Source of the DNA: Psychrobacillus mangrovi
GTDB taxonomy: Bacteria; Bacillota; Bacilli; Bacillales_A; Planococcaceae
Direction of reading: 5' to 3'
NCBI RefSeq assembly: GCF_037104765.1
Contig: NZ_JBAWSY010000018.1
Coordinates: forward strand, 1-64,000
DNA length: 64,000 nucleotides
The position numbers and the translations under genes are program-made. This document shows, piece by piece, positions 50,117 to 59,560 of the stretch. The notes under the pieces were generated by a model, which was given only the letters and a program-made list of their open reading frames with translations, did not search any database and was not told where the DNA came from. Position 1 is the first letter of the stretch. Every line of letters begins with the position of its first letter.

Positions 50117-50660
50117 CTGAGTAATTCCCCTTTTTTCTAAATTGAATGGGTGTGTATCCCGTGACTCTCTTAAATAGAGTTATGAAATATGGAATATTGG
50201 ACATTCCAATCTCTTTTCCTATTTCAACTAGTGACTTTTTTGTATTCGTTAGCAATTCTTTTGCTTTTGCAATTCTAACTTGTTGCATATATTCTACGGG
50301 AGAAATGCCCACTATTTTCTTAAATGTTCTTTGTAAATGAAAGGGACTTCCATGACCTATGTCTGCCAAAAGATCCAATGTGACCCGTTCATGAAAGTGA
50401 AGGTCTATATATCCTTTAATATGATCAATCCATTCTTCGTCTGGCAAGCGCAATCCATTTGGTTTGCAACGCTTACACGGTCGAAACCCATCCTTTATTG
50501 CTTCTTTTGCTTCTGTATAAATACTTACATTTTCTTTTTTAGGAGGTCGAGATTTGCAAGATGGTCTACAAAATATGCCTGTCGATTTTACGGCGTACAA
50601 AAAAACATCGTCATACGCTGAATTATTTTGAATTATTGCCTCCCATTGCTCATCAATCAT
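50109..50660 (-). CDS. adaA: AdaA-type methylphosphotriester-sensing activator
   Basis: 183 residues. An N-terminal Ada zinc domain has Cys31, Cys35, Cys62 and Cys65 (GIFCRPSCKSRPPKK and FRPCKRCKP); Cys31 is the expected methyl acceptor. An AraC-type DNA-binding domain follows (about 85-180). Methylation of the protein turns on the adaptive response. A near-ideal GGAGGTGAT site precedes the ATG. It forms an operon with ogt and a GNAT and is divergent from alkA, the arrangement known from B. subtilis. Confidence 0.95.
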   Translation of the reverse strand: MIDEQWEAIIQNNSAYDDVFLYAVKSTGIFCRPSCKSRPPKKENVSIYTEAKEAIKDGFRPCKRCKPNGLRLPDEEWIDHIKGYIDLHFHERVTLDLLADIGHGSPFHLQRTFKKIVGISPVEYMQQVRIAKAKELLTNTKKSLVEIGKEIGMSNIPYFITLFKRVTGYTPIQFRKKGNYSDE

Positions 50661-50778
50661 GAAATCACCTCCACTTTTAGTATACTTTTTTTTACATAAA
50701 AAAGCAGATTTTCATGTTGTAATAGCAAGATAACGAAATTTTTTCCGTATATAATATAGTGAGAGAGGGGCTAGTCAT

Positions 50779-51693
50779 ATGTATTGGAATGAACAAGATG
50801 AGCAAATCATTATACATACACCACCAAATTTTTCTTTTAAACAAAACCTTCACTATTTATCTAGGTCTACGAATGAATGCTTGTTCCATATTAGTGAGGA
50901 TATGGTTAGAAAAGCCATTACTGTAGGTGAATGTATAACTCTAATAGAAATTAAAGAACGAGATGAACATTCACTAGTTGTAGATTTTTTAGGAGACACT
51001 AGACCCATAAGTAGTAAAGACCGTGAAAAAGTTGCGGCTTATATTTTCGAATGGTTTGATTTGAAAACAGACATGAGTCGCTTTATTGAGCTCTCTAGTA
51101 ATGACCCTATTCTTCAACAGGCAATTACAGAATTTAATGGTTTGCGTATTATGGGTATTCCAGATTTATTTGAAGCAATGGTTTGGGGTATATTAGGCCA
51201 GCAAATCAACTTAACCTATGCCTATACTTTAAAAAGACGATTAGTTGAACAGTATGGTCGAGCACTTGAGTTTGAAGGTAAACAGTATTGGGTGTTCCCC
51301 TCACCTGGGGAGATCGCTAACCTCTCGATAGAAGATTTAGCTAGCTTAAAAATGACAGTGAAAAAGTGTGAATACTTATTAGATGTAGCGAATCTAATAA
51401 ATTTGGGATTACTTACAAAAGAAATGCTTTTGGAAACAAATGATATTAAAAAAGCAGAAAAAAAGCTTACCAGCATACGTGGTATTGGTCCATGGACCGC
51501 TAACTATGTATTAATGCGCTGCCTCCGATTCCCTTCCGCATTCCCTATTGACGATGTGGGGTTACATAATGCACTGAAGTATATAACAGGTTCTCAGCAG
51601 AAGCCTTCAAAGGATGAAATTTTACTACTTTCTAAAGCCTGGAAGGGCTGGGAGGCATATGCAACCTTCTATTTATGGAGATTTTTATACTAG
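50779..51693 (+). CDS. alkA: DNA-3-methyladenine glycosylase II (AlkA)
   Basis: 304 residues. Removes 3-methyladenine and other alkylated bases. N-terminal AlkA domain (about 1-95), then the helix-hairpin-helix GPD domain: LTSIRGIGPWTANYVLMRC (near residue 232) with the catalytic Asp in PIDDVGLHNAL (near 256). GAGAGGGG before the ATG. Divergent from adaA across 118 bp, which should hold the shared Ada-controlled promoters. Confidence 0.93.
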   Translation: MYWNEQDEQIIIHTPPNFSFKQNLHYLSRSTNECLFHISEDMVRKAITVGECITLIEIKERDEHSLVVDFLGDTRPISSKDREKVAAYIFEWFDLKTDMSRFIELSSNDPILQQAITEFNGLRIMGIPDLFEAMVWGILGQQINLTYAYTLKRRLVEQYGRALEFEGKQYWVFPSPGEIANLSIEDLASLKMTVKKCEYLLDVANLINLGLLTKEMLLETNDIKKAEKKLTSIRGIGPWTANYVLMRCLRFPSAFPIDDVGLHNALKYITGSQQKPSKDEILLLSKAWKGWEAYATFYLWRFLY

Positions 51694-51701
51694 AATCAAA
51701 A

Positions 51702-51731
51702 AAACCATCCTCCTCATTTCGAGGAAGATGG
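51702..51731. terminator. Terminator between alkA and the copper-amine-oxidase-like gene
   Basis: CCATCCTCCTC / GAGGAAGATGG with an A-run on its left side. In the minus direction the first arm lies in the last codons of the copper-amine-oxidase-like gene. Confidence 0.75.
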
Positions 51732-52634
51732 GTTATCGTGAATAAGTAATTCCAATATGTCTTCAGACACATATGTTTTATTGGCTTTAACTATTGGCTT
51801 TTCTATGAATTTTCGTAGGCTTCTATTGTAGCTATATACCTCTTCTCCGCGTTTAATGGTAAAAGAACTGTTACCTAATTTTAAAAAAACGCTATTTCGC
51901 TTTGGATGGTTAATTACTTTATAACCTAGCTGCTCCGCTACTTTTCGAAGAGGAATCATTTTCGTACCATTTTGCATAAAATGATCTTTTTCTATTATTT
52001 TTTGAACTTCCTTCATTTCAGGAGAAAGATAGTTGATAGCTACTATTTTACTCGGTGCGGTTTGAGCTGGAATACTTTTTGTTGCTATCGTATAAAATAC
52101 CACTAGCTCTTTTCCTCTTAGATCCTTTTGCGTAATTTTTTCTCCTTTTTCATTTACTAAAACCGTTTCTTTGTCTATCTTAAGTTTCAATTCCTTATCA
52201 ACACTTAAGAATTGTTCATCAAACTTGCCAACTTTTATTGAGCTTGAATTTTTAGTGTCATGAACGATTACTAACTCAGGATAAATTTGTGCTGGATATA
52301 TCATAATCATTGGCTTATTTTTGTCATAATACGCGTCAATGCGTTGACCTTTTTGGAAGGCATCTTTTTTCACTTCTTTTGTTGTCCCGCTATTAAATGA
52401 AAGAGTATCATTCGTTACTTTAAGAATGGTAACAATAGGTTCTTCGTCTTCGCATTCAACGGTAAGGGTCACTAAATCCTCTGTTTTTTCTATATCTTTA
52501 ATTATTCCAGATGATTTTATAAAGTTTGTAGTATCCTGGGTAACTTTTTCCGTGTCTGCATTCGCAACCGGGTAATTAAAAAGTAAAGTGATTAATAGTA
52601 TTGCTCCAGCAAATATACTTAGATTTTTCATCAA
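51714..52634 (-). CDS. Secreted protein with copper-amine-oxidase N-terminal-type domain
   Basis: 306 residues. Signal peptide (residues 1-27, ending PVANA). A roughly 180-residue region of OB/beta repeats of unknown type follows (VTLTVECEDEEPIVTILKV). Then a copper-amine-oxidase-N-like domain (about 215-300): GTKMIPLRKVAEQLGYKVINHPKRNSVFLKLGNSSFTIK and VKANKTYVSEDILELL. Such domains are surface binding modules, not oxidases. The ribosome site is AAAGGAG. Confidence 0.85.
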   Translation of the reverse strand: MMKNLSIFAGAILLITLLFNYPVANADTEKVTQDTTNFIKSSGIIKDIEKTEDLVTLTVECEDEEPIVTILKVTNDTLSFNSGTTKEVKKDAFQKGQRIDAYYDKNKPMIMIYPAQIYPELVIVHDTKNSSSIKVGKFDEQFLSVDKELKLKIDKETVLVNEKGEKITQKDLRGKELVVFYTIATKSIPAQTAPSKIVAINYLSPEMKEVQKIIEKDHFMQNGTKMIPLRKVAEQLGYKVINHPKRNSVFLKLGNSSFTIKRGEEVYSYNRSLRKFIEKPIVKANKTYVSEDILELLIHDNPSSSK

Positions 52635-52766
52635 ATCGCTCCTTTTAGCACCATATTATAGAATTTGACGTAACATTTACAAAAACGTTACAAAAAAATG
52701 AAACATTATCCAAATGTTGTACGTATACATGAATGGATACAAAAAATAAGAGAATGGAGTCTGTAT

Positions 52767-53666
52767 ATGACACTATCTATCAATCAAGTAACGAAAAGAT
52801 ATCAAGACTTTGTGGCCGTTGATAATCTCTCTTTCGAAATTGAAAAAGGTGAAATTTTTGGATTAATCGGCCAAAATGGTGCAGGTAAAACAACTACTTT
52901 TCGTATGATTTTAGACCTTCAAGAAACAACAGAAGGTACAATCACTTGGGAAGGAAAAAATATTAATTCGATTGATCGAAATGTTTTAGGATATTTACCT
53001 GAAGAACGTGGTATATTCCCAACTATGAAAGTAGAAGATCAGCTTTATTTCTTCGGAGAATTGAGAGGAAAACATCGAAAAGACCTACATAAAGAGGTAG
53101 ATTATTGGATTAACCGTTTTGAACTAGAAGATAAAAGAAAAGCAAAGGCAGAAACCTTGTCCAAAGGGAATCAACAGAAGGTGCAACTGATTGCAAGCTT
53201 TATCCATCAACCAGAGTTTCTTATTTTGGATGAACCATTTAGCGGTCTAGACCCAGTTAATAAGGATTTATTGAAAGGTGCAATTTTGGAATTAAAGGAC
53301 AAAGGGACAACGATTTTGTTCTCCAGCCATCAGATGGAAAATGTGGAGGAACTTTGTGATCATCTTTGTCTATTGAAGCGTGGTGTCTCTCTGTTTGCTG
53401 GTAGTTTATTAGATTTGAAAAAACAATATGGAAAGACAAAGTTGATGATTCGGTCAGATATTCCAAAAGAAGTACTTGCAAATTTAAATGGCGTAAAAGA
53501 TATTCAGGTTGGAAAAGAACAGTATACACTTACTTTAGAAGACGAATCGTATGCTCAATCTATTTTTGACTTTGTTTCAAATGGAAAGTATATAGAGAAG
53601 TTCAGTTTAGATTATTTATCCTTAGATGAAATTTTCAAAGATAAGGTTGGTGGAACACATGTCTAA
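52767..53666 (+). CDS. ABC transporter ATP-binding protein (NatA-like)
   Basis: 299 residues from the ATG after GAATGGAGTC; the open frame 69 bp upstream is not used. Walker A GQNGAGKTT near residue 35, signature LSKGNQQKV, Walker B FLILDEPFSG, switch His in FSSHQMENVEEL. A DUF4162-like C-terminal tail (about 215-299) is typical of NatA/YhaQ proteins. Works with the permease coupled by an 8-bp overlap. Na+ or peptide/drug export is the family range; substrate unknown. Confidence 0.9.
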   Translation: MTLSINQVTKRYQDFVAVDNLSFEIEKGEIFGLIGQNGAGKTTTFRMILDLQETTEGTITWEGKNINSIDRNVLGYLPEERGIFPTMKVEDQLYFFGELRGKHRKDLHKEVDYWINRFELEDKRKAKAETLSKGNQQKVQLIASFIHQPEFLILDEPFSGLDPVNKDLLKGAILELKDKGTTILFSSHQMENVEELCDHLCLLKRGVSLFAGSLLDLKKQYGKTKLMIRSDIPKEVLANLNGVKDIQVGKEQYTLTLEDESYAQSIFDFVSNGKYIEKFSLDYLSLDEIFKDKVGGTHV

Positions 53667-54894
53667 GTTTTGGCTTCTCGTCAAGCAGTTATATTCACAA
53701 AAAATCAAAGCAAAGTCATTTATCATCTCAATTATTATATATGTCGGCGTTATTAGTGTGTTCATGTTTTGGTCTGATATTAAGGAAGCATTTTTCCAAG
53801 ATGAACCGTTGCAAGTTGCTTTATTGAATGAAACTGAGGCGGATATCGAGGCCTTATTCCAATCAAGTAACGATATTGAATTTACTTTCCCTACCGATGA
53901 GATAGCAGAAGTAGAAAAACAAGTAGTGGACGGTGATTTTGATACTGCTATTGTTATAAAAGATCAAGATCAATCATTAGCTGCGGAAATTGCAACTTAC
54001 GAGCCTCTCACATTTAACGACCAACAGAGCATATCGGCTCAACTACAGTACGCAGGAAAGCTTTATGAGGTACAACAGCTTAACTTAACAGCGGAGCAAG
54101 CGGAAAAAATACTTCAATCGGAAACGGTTATTTCGATGAAAAGTTTAGATGAATCTGCAACAGGAAAAAGTGAAGATGAAAAAGCAGCTGGTATTGGTGC
54201 TTCCATGCTTGTTGGATTTTTAATTTATTCCTTTGTAATAGGCTTTTTATCGATGATTACAACAGATGTGGCATCTGAAAAAGGGTCACGTGTATTAGAG
54301 GTTTTACTTGCAAGTGTTAAGCCTTCCACTCACTTTCTGGCGAAGCTAACGGGTACATTTTTATTGGCACTTACACAGATCAGTGCACTCTTACTTGTTC
54401 AAGGGCTATTGTTTTTAGTCATTGATGGGGGTTCAAAATGGGATACCATTGTAGAGATTGTGAATGAATTATCGTATTCATTTATCGGTTATGCCGTATT
54501 GTTTTTATTGCTGACGATGTTACTCTATTTAATCATTGGAGCTTTACTTGGTTCACTTGTATCGAAAGTCGAAGAATCCAGCCAGGCGATGATGCCGGCA
54601 ATGATGCTTGGAGTTATTGGATTTTATGTACTGTTATCAGGATTGTATAGCCCTGATACATTGATTATTAAGATATTTTCTTATATCCCTTTTACTGCAG
54701 GGATGGTTATGCCACTTCGAATAGGAGCTACAGATATTTCATCATTCGAGCCAATGCTCTCTATGCTTATATTAATAATTACAGTTATTTTAATGTTCTT
54801 ACTCAGCCTGTCCTTCTACAAACGAAGTGTATTAACGTATAGCTCAGGCGGGATCATTCAAAAAATCAAAACCGTACTGAAAGTGACAACTTAA
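53659..54894 (+). CDS. ABC transporter permease (NatB/YhaP-like)
   Basis: 411 residues from MSKFWLLVKQ (the longer frame is inside the ATPase gene). A first helix near residues 18-38, then an extracellular domain of about 140 residues, and five or six helices in the C-terminal half (LVGFLIYSFVIGFLSMITTDVASEKGSRVLEVLLAS, the ABC2-membrane hallmark). It starts within the last codons of the ATPase gene. Confidence 0.9.
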   Translation: MSKFWLLVKQLYSQKIKAKSFIISIIIYVGVISVFMFWSDIKEAFFQDEPLQVALLNETEADIEALFQSSNDIEFTFPTDEIAEVEKQVVDGDFDTAIVIKDQDQSLAAEIATYEPLTFNDQQSISAQLQYAGKLYEVQQLNLTAEQAEKILQSETVISMKSLDESATGKSEDEKAAGIGASMLVGFLIYSFVIGFLSMITTDVASEKGSRVLEVLLASVKPSTHFLAKLTGTFLLALTQISALLLVQGLLFLVIDGGSKWDTIVEIVNELSYSFIGYAVLFLLLTMLLYLIIGALLGSLVSKVEESSQAMMPAMMLGVIGFYVLLSGLYSPDTLIIKIFSYIPFTAGMVMPLRIGATDISSFEPMLSMLILIITVILMFLLSLSFYKRSVLTYSSGGIIQKIKTVLKVTT

Positions 54895-54907
54895 TATTTT
54901 TTACATT

Positions 54908-54947
54908 AACAATCGTAAGAGTTTTTACTTTTACGATTGTTTTTTTG
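54908..54947 (+). terminator. Terminator after the NatAB-like operon
   Basis: AACAATCGTAA / TTACGATTGTT with an extra internal pairing, followed by TTTTTT. Confidence 0.85.
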
Positions 54948-55002
54948 GTTCAATTGACCAATTTCTGCATAAAATAATTCATGAAAGAAGGGATGCGAAT
55001 AG

Positions 55003-56847
55003 ATGTGCGGAATAACTGGTTGGATTCATTTTCATAAGGATTTACGAAACGAATTGTCTATTGTCGAGAAAATGACGGAAACGTTAAGAAGACGTGGGCC
55101 AGATGACAATAATACTTGGGTCGGTGCCCATACGTTATTCGGTCATCGAAGATTAACAGTTGTCGACCCTGTTGGTGGGAAACAACCAATGGTTAAGAAG
55201 TATAAGCTAAACCAATATACACTTACTTATAATGGGGAATTGTACAATACAGAAGACATTCGGAAGGAACTATTGAAACGTGGCCATACTTTTTCCGGCC
55301 ATTCAGATACGGAGGTTTTGTTGACTTCTTATATAGAATGGAAAGAAAAATGTGTAGATTATTTTAATGGGATTTTTGCTTTTGCTATTTGGGATGAAAC
55401 AGAACAAAAAGCCTTCATCGCAAGAGATCGGCTTGGAGTAAAACCATTCTTTTACACAGAAAGAAATGGAGGATTACTATTTGCCTCCGAATTAAAAGCC
55501 CTTCTTGCTCATCCAGATGTTCCTACTAACATAACAAGAGAAGGTTTGGCCGAAATAGTTGGTTTAGGACCATCTCGTACTCCTGGATTTGGTGTATTTG
55601 ATGGCATCAACGAGTTGCGTCCTGCTCATGCCCTTACCTTTTCTAAAAATGGTCTACGTATTTGGCGTTATTGGAATGTAGAAAGCAAGGAACATACAGA
55701 CTCTTTAAATGAAACAATAGAAAATGTACGTTACCTCGTAATAGACGCTGTAGAGCGCCAGCTCGTTTCAGATGTACCCCTTTGTACATTTCTTTCAGGT
55801 GGAATCGACTCTAGTCTTATCAGTGCAATAGCTGCTAATGCATATAGACGTGATGGCAAGCCCCCTCTCCATACCTACTCTATTGATTATGAAAATAATC
55901 AACAACACTTCCAAGGAAATGCTTTTCAGCCAAGTGATGACCGTCCTTGGATCCAAAAAGTTTCAAGTAGTCTAGGCACACTTCACCACTACTCCATAAT
56001 TAGTCAAAATCAACTAGTAGAATCTTTAACCGAAGCCGTACATGTTCGGGACCTTCCAGGAATGGCAGATATCGATTCTTCGTTACTTTGGTTCTGTAAA
56101 GAAATAAAACAAGACTTTACGGTTGGACTATCAGGGGAATGTGCAGATGAAATATTTGGTGGTTATCCTTGGTTTCATCAAGTAGCTAATTCCGAAAACG
56201 GCTTCCCTTGGATACGTTCGAAATATGAACGGAATTCACTACTTAATGATAGTTGGCATAAAAAACTTGCGATTGATGATTACGTGGGAAATGCTTATAA
56301 AATGACGCTCGCGGAAACTCCGCTATTAGATGGAGAATCAGAAATCGATGCTAAACGACGTCAACTATTCTATCTAAATATGACGTGGTTTATGACGACT
56401 TTATTGGATAGAAAAGACCGGATGAGTATGGGTGCTAGCTTGGAAGTACGGGTTCCTTTTGCGGATCATCGATTAGTGGAATATGCTTGGAACATTCCAT
56501 GGGATTATAAAATGGTTGGCAATCAAGAAAAAGGTATCCTAAGGTCAGCATTTCAAGGTATCCTTCCTACAGAGGTTCTTTACCGTAAGAAGAGCCCTTA
56601 TCCCAAAACACATAATCCCGTTTATTCGGAAAAAGTACAAAGCTTGTTAAAGGAACAATTACTAGATAAAAACTCCATTCTGCATGAACTTTTCCATGCA
56701 CATCGACTTTATGATTTAATAAATTCAAATGGCGAAGCCTTTAAAGTACCTTGGTTCGGCCAATTAATGTCTGGCCCTCAGCTATTAGCTTATTTGGCAC
56801 AACTGCATATTTGGTTTAGGGATTATAACGTAGAACTTGTGGAATAA
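55003..56847 (+). CDS. asnO: Asparagine synthetase (glutamine-hydrolysing), AsnO-type
   Basis: 614 residues, the same length as B. subtilis AsnO. Cys2 is the glutaminase nucleophile; TYNGELYN and SDTEVLL belong to the N-terminal Ntn domain. The synthetase domain has the pyrophosphate loop FLSGGIDSSL (near residue 265) and GECADEIFGGYPWF. It makes asparagine (or amidates another carboxylate) with ATP. The AsnO group is linked to sporulation in B. subtilis. AAGAAGGGATG before the start. Single-gene unit. Confidence 0.9.
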   Translation: MCGITGWIHFHKDLRNELSIVEKMTETLRRRGPDDNNTWVGAHTLFGHRRLTVVDPVGGKQPMVKKYKLNQYTLTYNGELYNTEDIRKELLKRGHTFSGHSDTEVLLTSYIEWKEKCVDYFNGIFAFAIWDETEQKAFIARDRLGVKPFFYTERNGGLLFASELKALLAHPDVPTNITREGLAEIVGLGPSRTPGFGVFDGINELRPAHALTFSKNGLRIWRYWNVESKEHTDSLNETIENVRYLVIDAVERQLVSDVPLCTFLSGGIDSSLISAIAANAYRRDGKPPLHTYSIDYENNQQHFQGNAFQPSDDRPWIQKVSSSLGTLHHYSIISQNQLVESLTEAVHVRDLPGMADIDSSLLWFCKEIKQDFTVGLSGECADEIFGGYPWFHQVANSENGFPWIRSKYERNSLLNDSWHKKLAIDDYVGNAYKMTLAETPLLDGESEIDAKRRQLFYLNMTWFMTTLLDRKDRMSMGASLEVRVPFADHRLVEYAWNIPWDYKMVGNQEKGILRSAFQGILPTEVLYRKKSPYPKTHNPVYSEKVQSLLKEQLLDKNSILHELFHAHRLYDLINSNGEAFKVPWFGQLMSGPQLLAYLAQLHIWFRDYNVELVE

Positions 56848-57321
56848 AAGAATAAAAACAAAACGGCTTTCAATTAGCACCGTTTTGTTTTTTTTTTTGG
56901 TGTTTTTACTTCTAAGAGCAATTAAAAACACGACCACTATTATTAATATAAGAAAAAGAAATGGCCACAATTTTACAATCCAGTAAGTAGGCTCTTTGCG
57001 TACAAACTCAGCTTTTACCCATTGTTTTTCTTCTATTTCAACTGCAATTGCTGTATCGGAGGGTATTCCCTTTATCTCATAATATTTTGTGCCTATTGGA
57101 TAGGAGTTTGATGCATTTCCATAGTGTTTCCCTGTTATATCATTAGCTTTAGTTTCCACTTCTCCTAAAACCCTGCCTATATTACTCACACCTATTTCTT
57201 CCTCTATAACTTCGTAAACATTTCCTTTCCAAACAACAAAAGAATAAGCCCATTCTAAAGCATAAACCGTTGGAGTAATCGCGAATAGATATAATGTAAA
57301 TAATATTGCAACTTTTTCCAT
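56785..57321 (-). CDS. Small membrane protein of unknown function, 3' end uncertain
   Basis: 178 residues from the ATG with GGGGTG 9 nt before it. A signal-like helix (1-22), an extracytosolic domain (about 25-120) and a second helix (WPFLFLILIIVVVFLIALRS) are followed by Lys-rich tail. The listed frame then reads through the asnO terminator and 63 bp of asnO antisense, which is unlikely for a real C-terminus. An 11-A run lies at the transition; one base more or less would end the protein within a few codons. Family not recognised. Confidence 0.6.
   Translation of the reverse strand: MEKVAILFTLYLFAITPTVYALEWAYSFVVWKGNVYEVIEEEIGVSNIGRVLGEVETKANDITGKHYGNASNSYPIGTKYYEIKGIPSDTAIAVEIEEKQWVKAEFVRKEPTYWIVKLWPFLFLILIIVVVFLIALRSKNTKKKNKTVLIESRFVFILLFHKFYVIIPKPNMQLCQIS
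56859..56898 (+). terminator. asnO terminator
   Basis: ACAAAACGG / CCGTTTTGT followed by an 11-base T run. Confidence 0.9.
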
Positions 57322-57443
57322 AAATATCGTCACCCCATATTATTTCAAATTCTGTATGATTATCCTTCTTCTGATTACCTTCTTCCTTCATGTCTATTGA
57401 TACGTTCTAAAATGTAATTCGGTTTCATTACAAGCTATAGAAA

Positions 57444-57474
57444 AAGGAGCAACCCTTTAACAGGGCAGCTCCTT
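57444..57474 (-). terminator. Terminator after ykuR
   Basis: AAGGAGC / GCTCCTT with inner CCCT/AGGG; on the minus strand followed by TTTTTC. Confidence 0.85.
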
Positions 57475-57481
57475 GCTTTTA

Positions 57482-58606
57482 TTAACATGAAATTTTACGA
57501 ATATAGGAATCTACAAATGGAACAAGATAGTCAATGACAGCTTCATTTGGATTTAGTTTTGCATGGTGCAATCCAAAAGGAGAGTCTACCCCTGCCCAGA
57601 ATAGCATACCTGGAATTTCTTGAAGGAAATATCCGAAATCTTCTCCTGTCATTGCTGCATCACATAAGATATCGGTGGTATTCTTATCTTGCTCAGCAAA
57701 TGCTAAAAACTCATTTGTTATAGTTGCCTCATTTTTTACTTGATAATAAGAAGAACCATAATCAATATGAATATGACAATCAAATGCAATCTCAGTTGCT
57801 TGGCAAAACGACTCGATTTTTTCTTTTATCGTCGACATTGTTTGGGCATCCATTGTTCGAATAGTACCCTCTAAACGTGCTTGACCTGAAATAATATTTT
57901 GAACAGTTCCGGAGGACATTTTCCCTATTGTTACAACCGCTGGATCCATCGGATTTATAGATCTGCTAACAATGGTTTGTAATTGTAGTAATAGCGTAGC
58001 TGCAGCTACAGACATATCTCTTGCTTGATGTGGAAATGCAGCATGGCCTTCCTTTCCTACTAAGTCAATAAATAATTCGGATGTGTTAGCAAACAACAAT
58101 CCCGGTCGAGTTGCAACAGTTCCTACTGGATACTCAGGTGCAATATGAAAGGCGAATATTTGATTAGGCACAAGCTCTGGATGGTCTATTTTCAGCCATT
58201 CTCTCATTGGTAATGCTCCGCCAGGGCCTTCTTCTGCAGGTTGAAAAAGAATAACGACATGATCATTAATAGGATTATCCACAAGAGCCCTTAACAGTCC
58301 AAGTGCTACTGTCATATGCACATCATGTCCACATGCATGCATCCTATCTGCATGCTCGGACTTGTATGGAAGATCCGTAGCTTCTGTAATGGGTAAACCA
58401 TCAATATCAGTACGCCAACCTATAGTCTTTGTTGCATTTATGCCTTCTACTTTAACTACTATTCCTGTTTTCCATGTAACGATTGTTAATCTTTCTTGGG
58501 GAAGTGAATAAATCTGTTCCAATAAATAAGCATTCGTTTTCACTTCTTGAAAGCCAAGTTCAGGAATACGGTGCAAATCCCGTCGAATTTCAAGTAAAGA
58601 CTTCAT
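57482..58606 (-). CDS. ykuR: N-acetyldiaminopimelate deacetylase (YkuR)
   Basis: 374 residues, M20 family metallopeptidase fold. Metal-site motifs HACGHDVHM (near residue 92), EEGPGGALPM and the C-terminal FGLHHAKLNPNE; dimer domain about 175-285. It removes the acetyl group of N-acetyl-LL-2,6-diaminopimelate in lysine/peptidoglycan synthesis. It lies 11 bp behind dapH, the usual dapH-ykuR pair. Ribosome site AAGGTGG. Confidence 0.92.
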   Translation of the reverse strand: MKSLLEIRRDLHRIPELGFQEVKTNAYLLEQIYSLPQERLTIVTWKTGIVVKVEGINATKTIGWRTDIDGLPITEATDLPYKSEHADRMHACGHDVHMTVALGLLRALVDNPINDHVVILFQPAEEGPGGALPMREWLKIDHPELVPNQIFAFHIAPEYPVGTVATRPGLLFANTSELFIDLVGKEGHAAFPHQARDMSVAAATLLLQLQTIVSRSINPMDPAVVTIGKMSSGTVQNIISGQARLEGTIRTMDAQTMSTIKEKIESFCQATEIAFDCHIHIDYGSSYYQVKNEATITNEFLAFAEQDKNTTDILCDAAMTGEDFGYFLQEIPGMLFWAGVDSPFGLHHAKLNPNEAVIDYLVPFVDSYIRKISC

Positions 58607-58617
58607 AGGCCACCTTC

Positions 58618-59331
58618 TTATAACTGACGTAGTTCTTGCATGATTTCCGTTTTAGATCTTGTTTGATCATCAATTTCTTTAATGACTTTAGCAGGTGTAC
58701 CAGCAACTACTGTATATGGAAGAACATCCTTCGTCACAACTGCTCCAGCAGCAACTACTGCACCTTTTCCAATTCTACATCCTTCTAACACAACTGCATT
58801 TGCACCAATTAGCACATCATCTTCCACAATTACCGGAGTAGCACTAGGTGGTTCAATTACTCCTGCAAGCACTGCTCCTGCACCGATATGACAATTAGCA
58901 CCTACCGTCGCACGTCCACCAAGAATCGCTCCCATATCAATCATCGTACCTTCACCAATAACAGCGCCAATATTAATAACGGCACCTAACATAATAATAG
59001 CGTTATCGCCAATGCTCACTTGGTCACGAATAATCGCACCTGGCTCAATACGTGCATTAATTCCTTTTAGATCTAAAAGTGGAATCGCAGAATTTCTACT
59101 TTCATTTTCTACCACTACATCTTCAATTTGATCTTTGTATTCATTTAAAAGTGGCTCAATTTCAGACCATTCTCCAAATAATACAAGAGTATTACCTTCT
59201 CCAAATACTTTTGTATTTTCACCAAAGGAAATTTGATCAATACCCTTCCCTTTTATGTATACCTTAACCTGTGTTGATTTTTTTGCATGTTGAATATAAG
59301 AAATAATTTCGTACGCATCTAGTTGCTTCAT
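58618..59331 (-). CDS. dapH: Tetrahydrodipicolinate N-acetyltransferase (DapH/YkuQ)
   Basis: 237 residues. N-terminal alpha/beta cap (1-85), then a left-handed beta-helix of hexapeptide repeats (about 90-205; IRDQVSIGDNAIIMLGAVINIGA and GKGAVVAAGAVVTKDV in parts). Acetylates tetrahydrodipicolinate with acetyl-CoA, the first step of the acetylase branch of DAP synthesis. GGAGGT before the ATG. Operon with ykuR. Confidence 0.95.
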   Translation of the reverse strand: MKQLDAYEIISYIQHAKKSTQVKVYIKGKGIDQISFGENTKVFGEGNTLVLFGEWSEIEPLLNEYKDQIEDVVVENESRNSAIPLLDLKGINARIEPGAIIRDQVSIGDNAIIMLGAVINIGAVIGEGTMIDMGAILGGRATVGANCHIGAGAVLAGVIEPPSATPVIVEDDVLIGANAVVLEGCRIGKGAVVAAGAVVTKDVLPYTVVAGTPAKVIKEIDDQTRSKTEIMQELRQL

Positions 59332-59446
59332 CCTCTTTGTAACCTCCTAAAAAATATGTGATAATTGTACAGGAATTTTTATAAAAAATCACGAATTTAA
59401 ATACATTTTTTATAATTTAATTGAAAATAATGTCTTTTATCAATTA

Positions 59447-59491
59447 TTACGAATAGATTACTGGTGCCTGGCACCAGTAATCTATTCGTAA
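59447..59491. repeat. Perfect 22-bp inverted repeat with a 1-nt centre
   Basis: TTACGAATAGATTACTGGTG CC... is repeated exactly in reverse complement around a single T. The centre GGTGCCTGGCACC is a word often seen in Bacillaceae intergenic sequence. It sits between dapH (minus) and the ABC gene (plus), without a T-tail of a typical terminator. Confidence 0.85.
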
Positions 59492-59560
59492 CATGGTTTT
59501 AGTGAATTATCCAAATATATTGAAATATGATAAAATAATAGAAAACGGGCTGTGGTGCGG

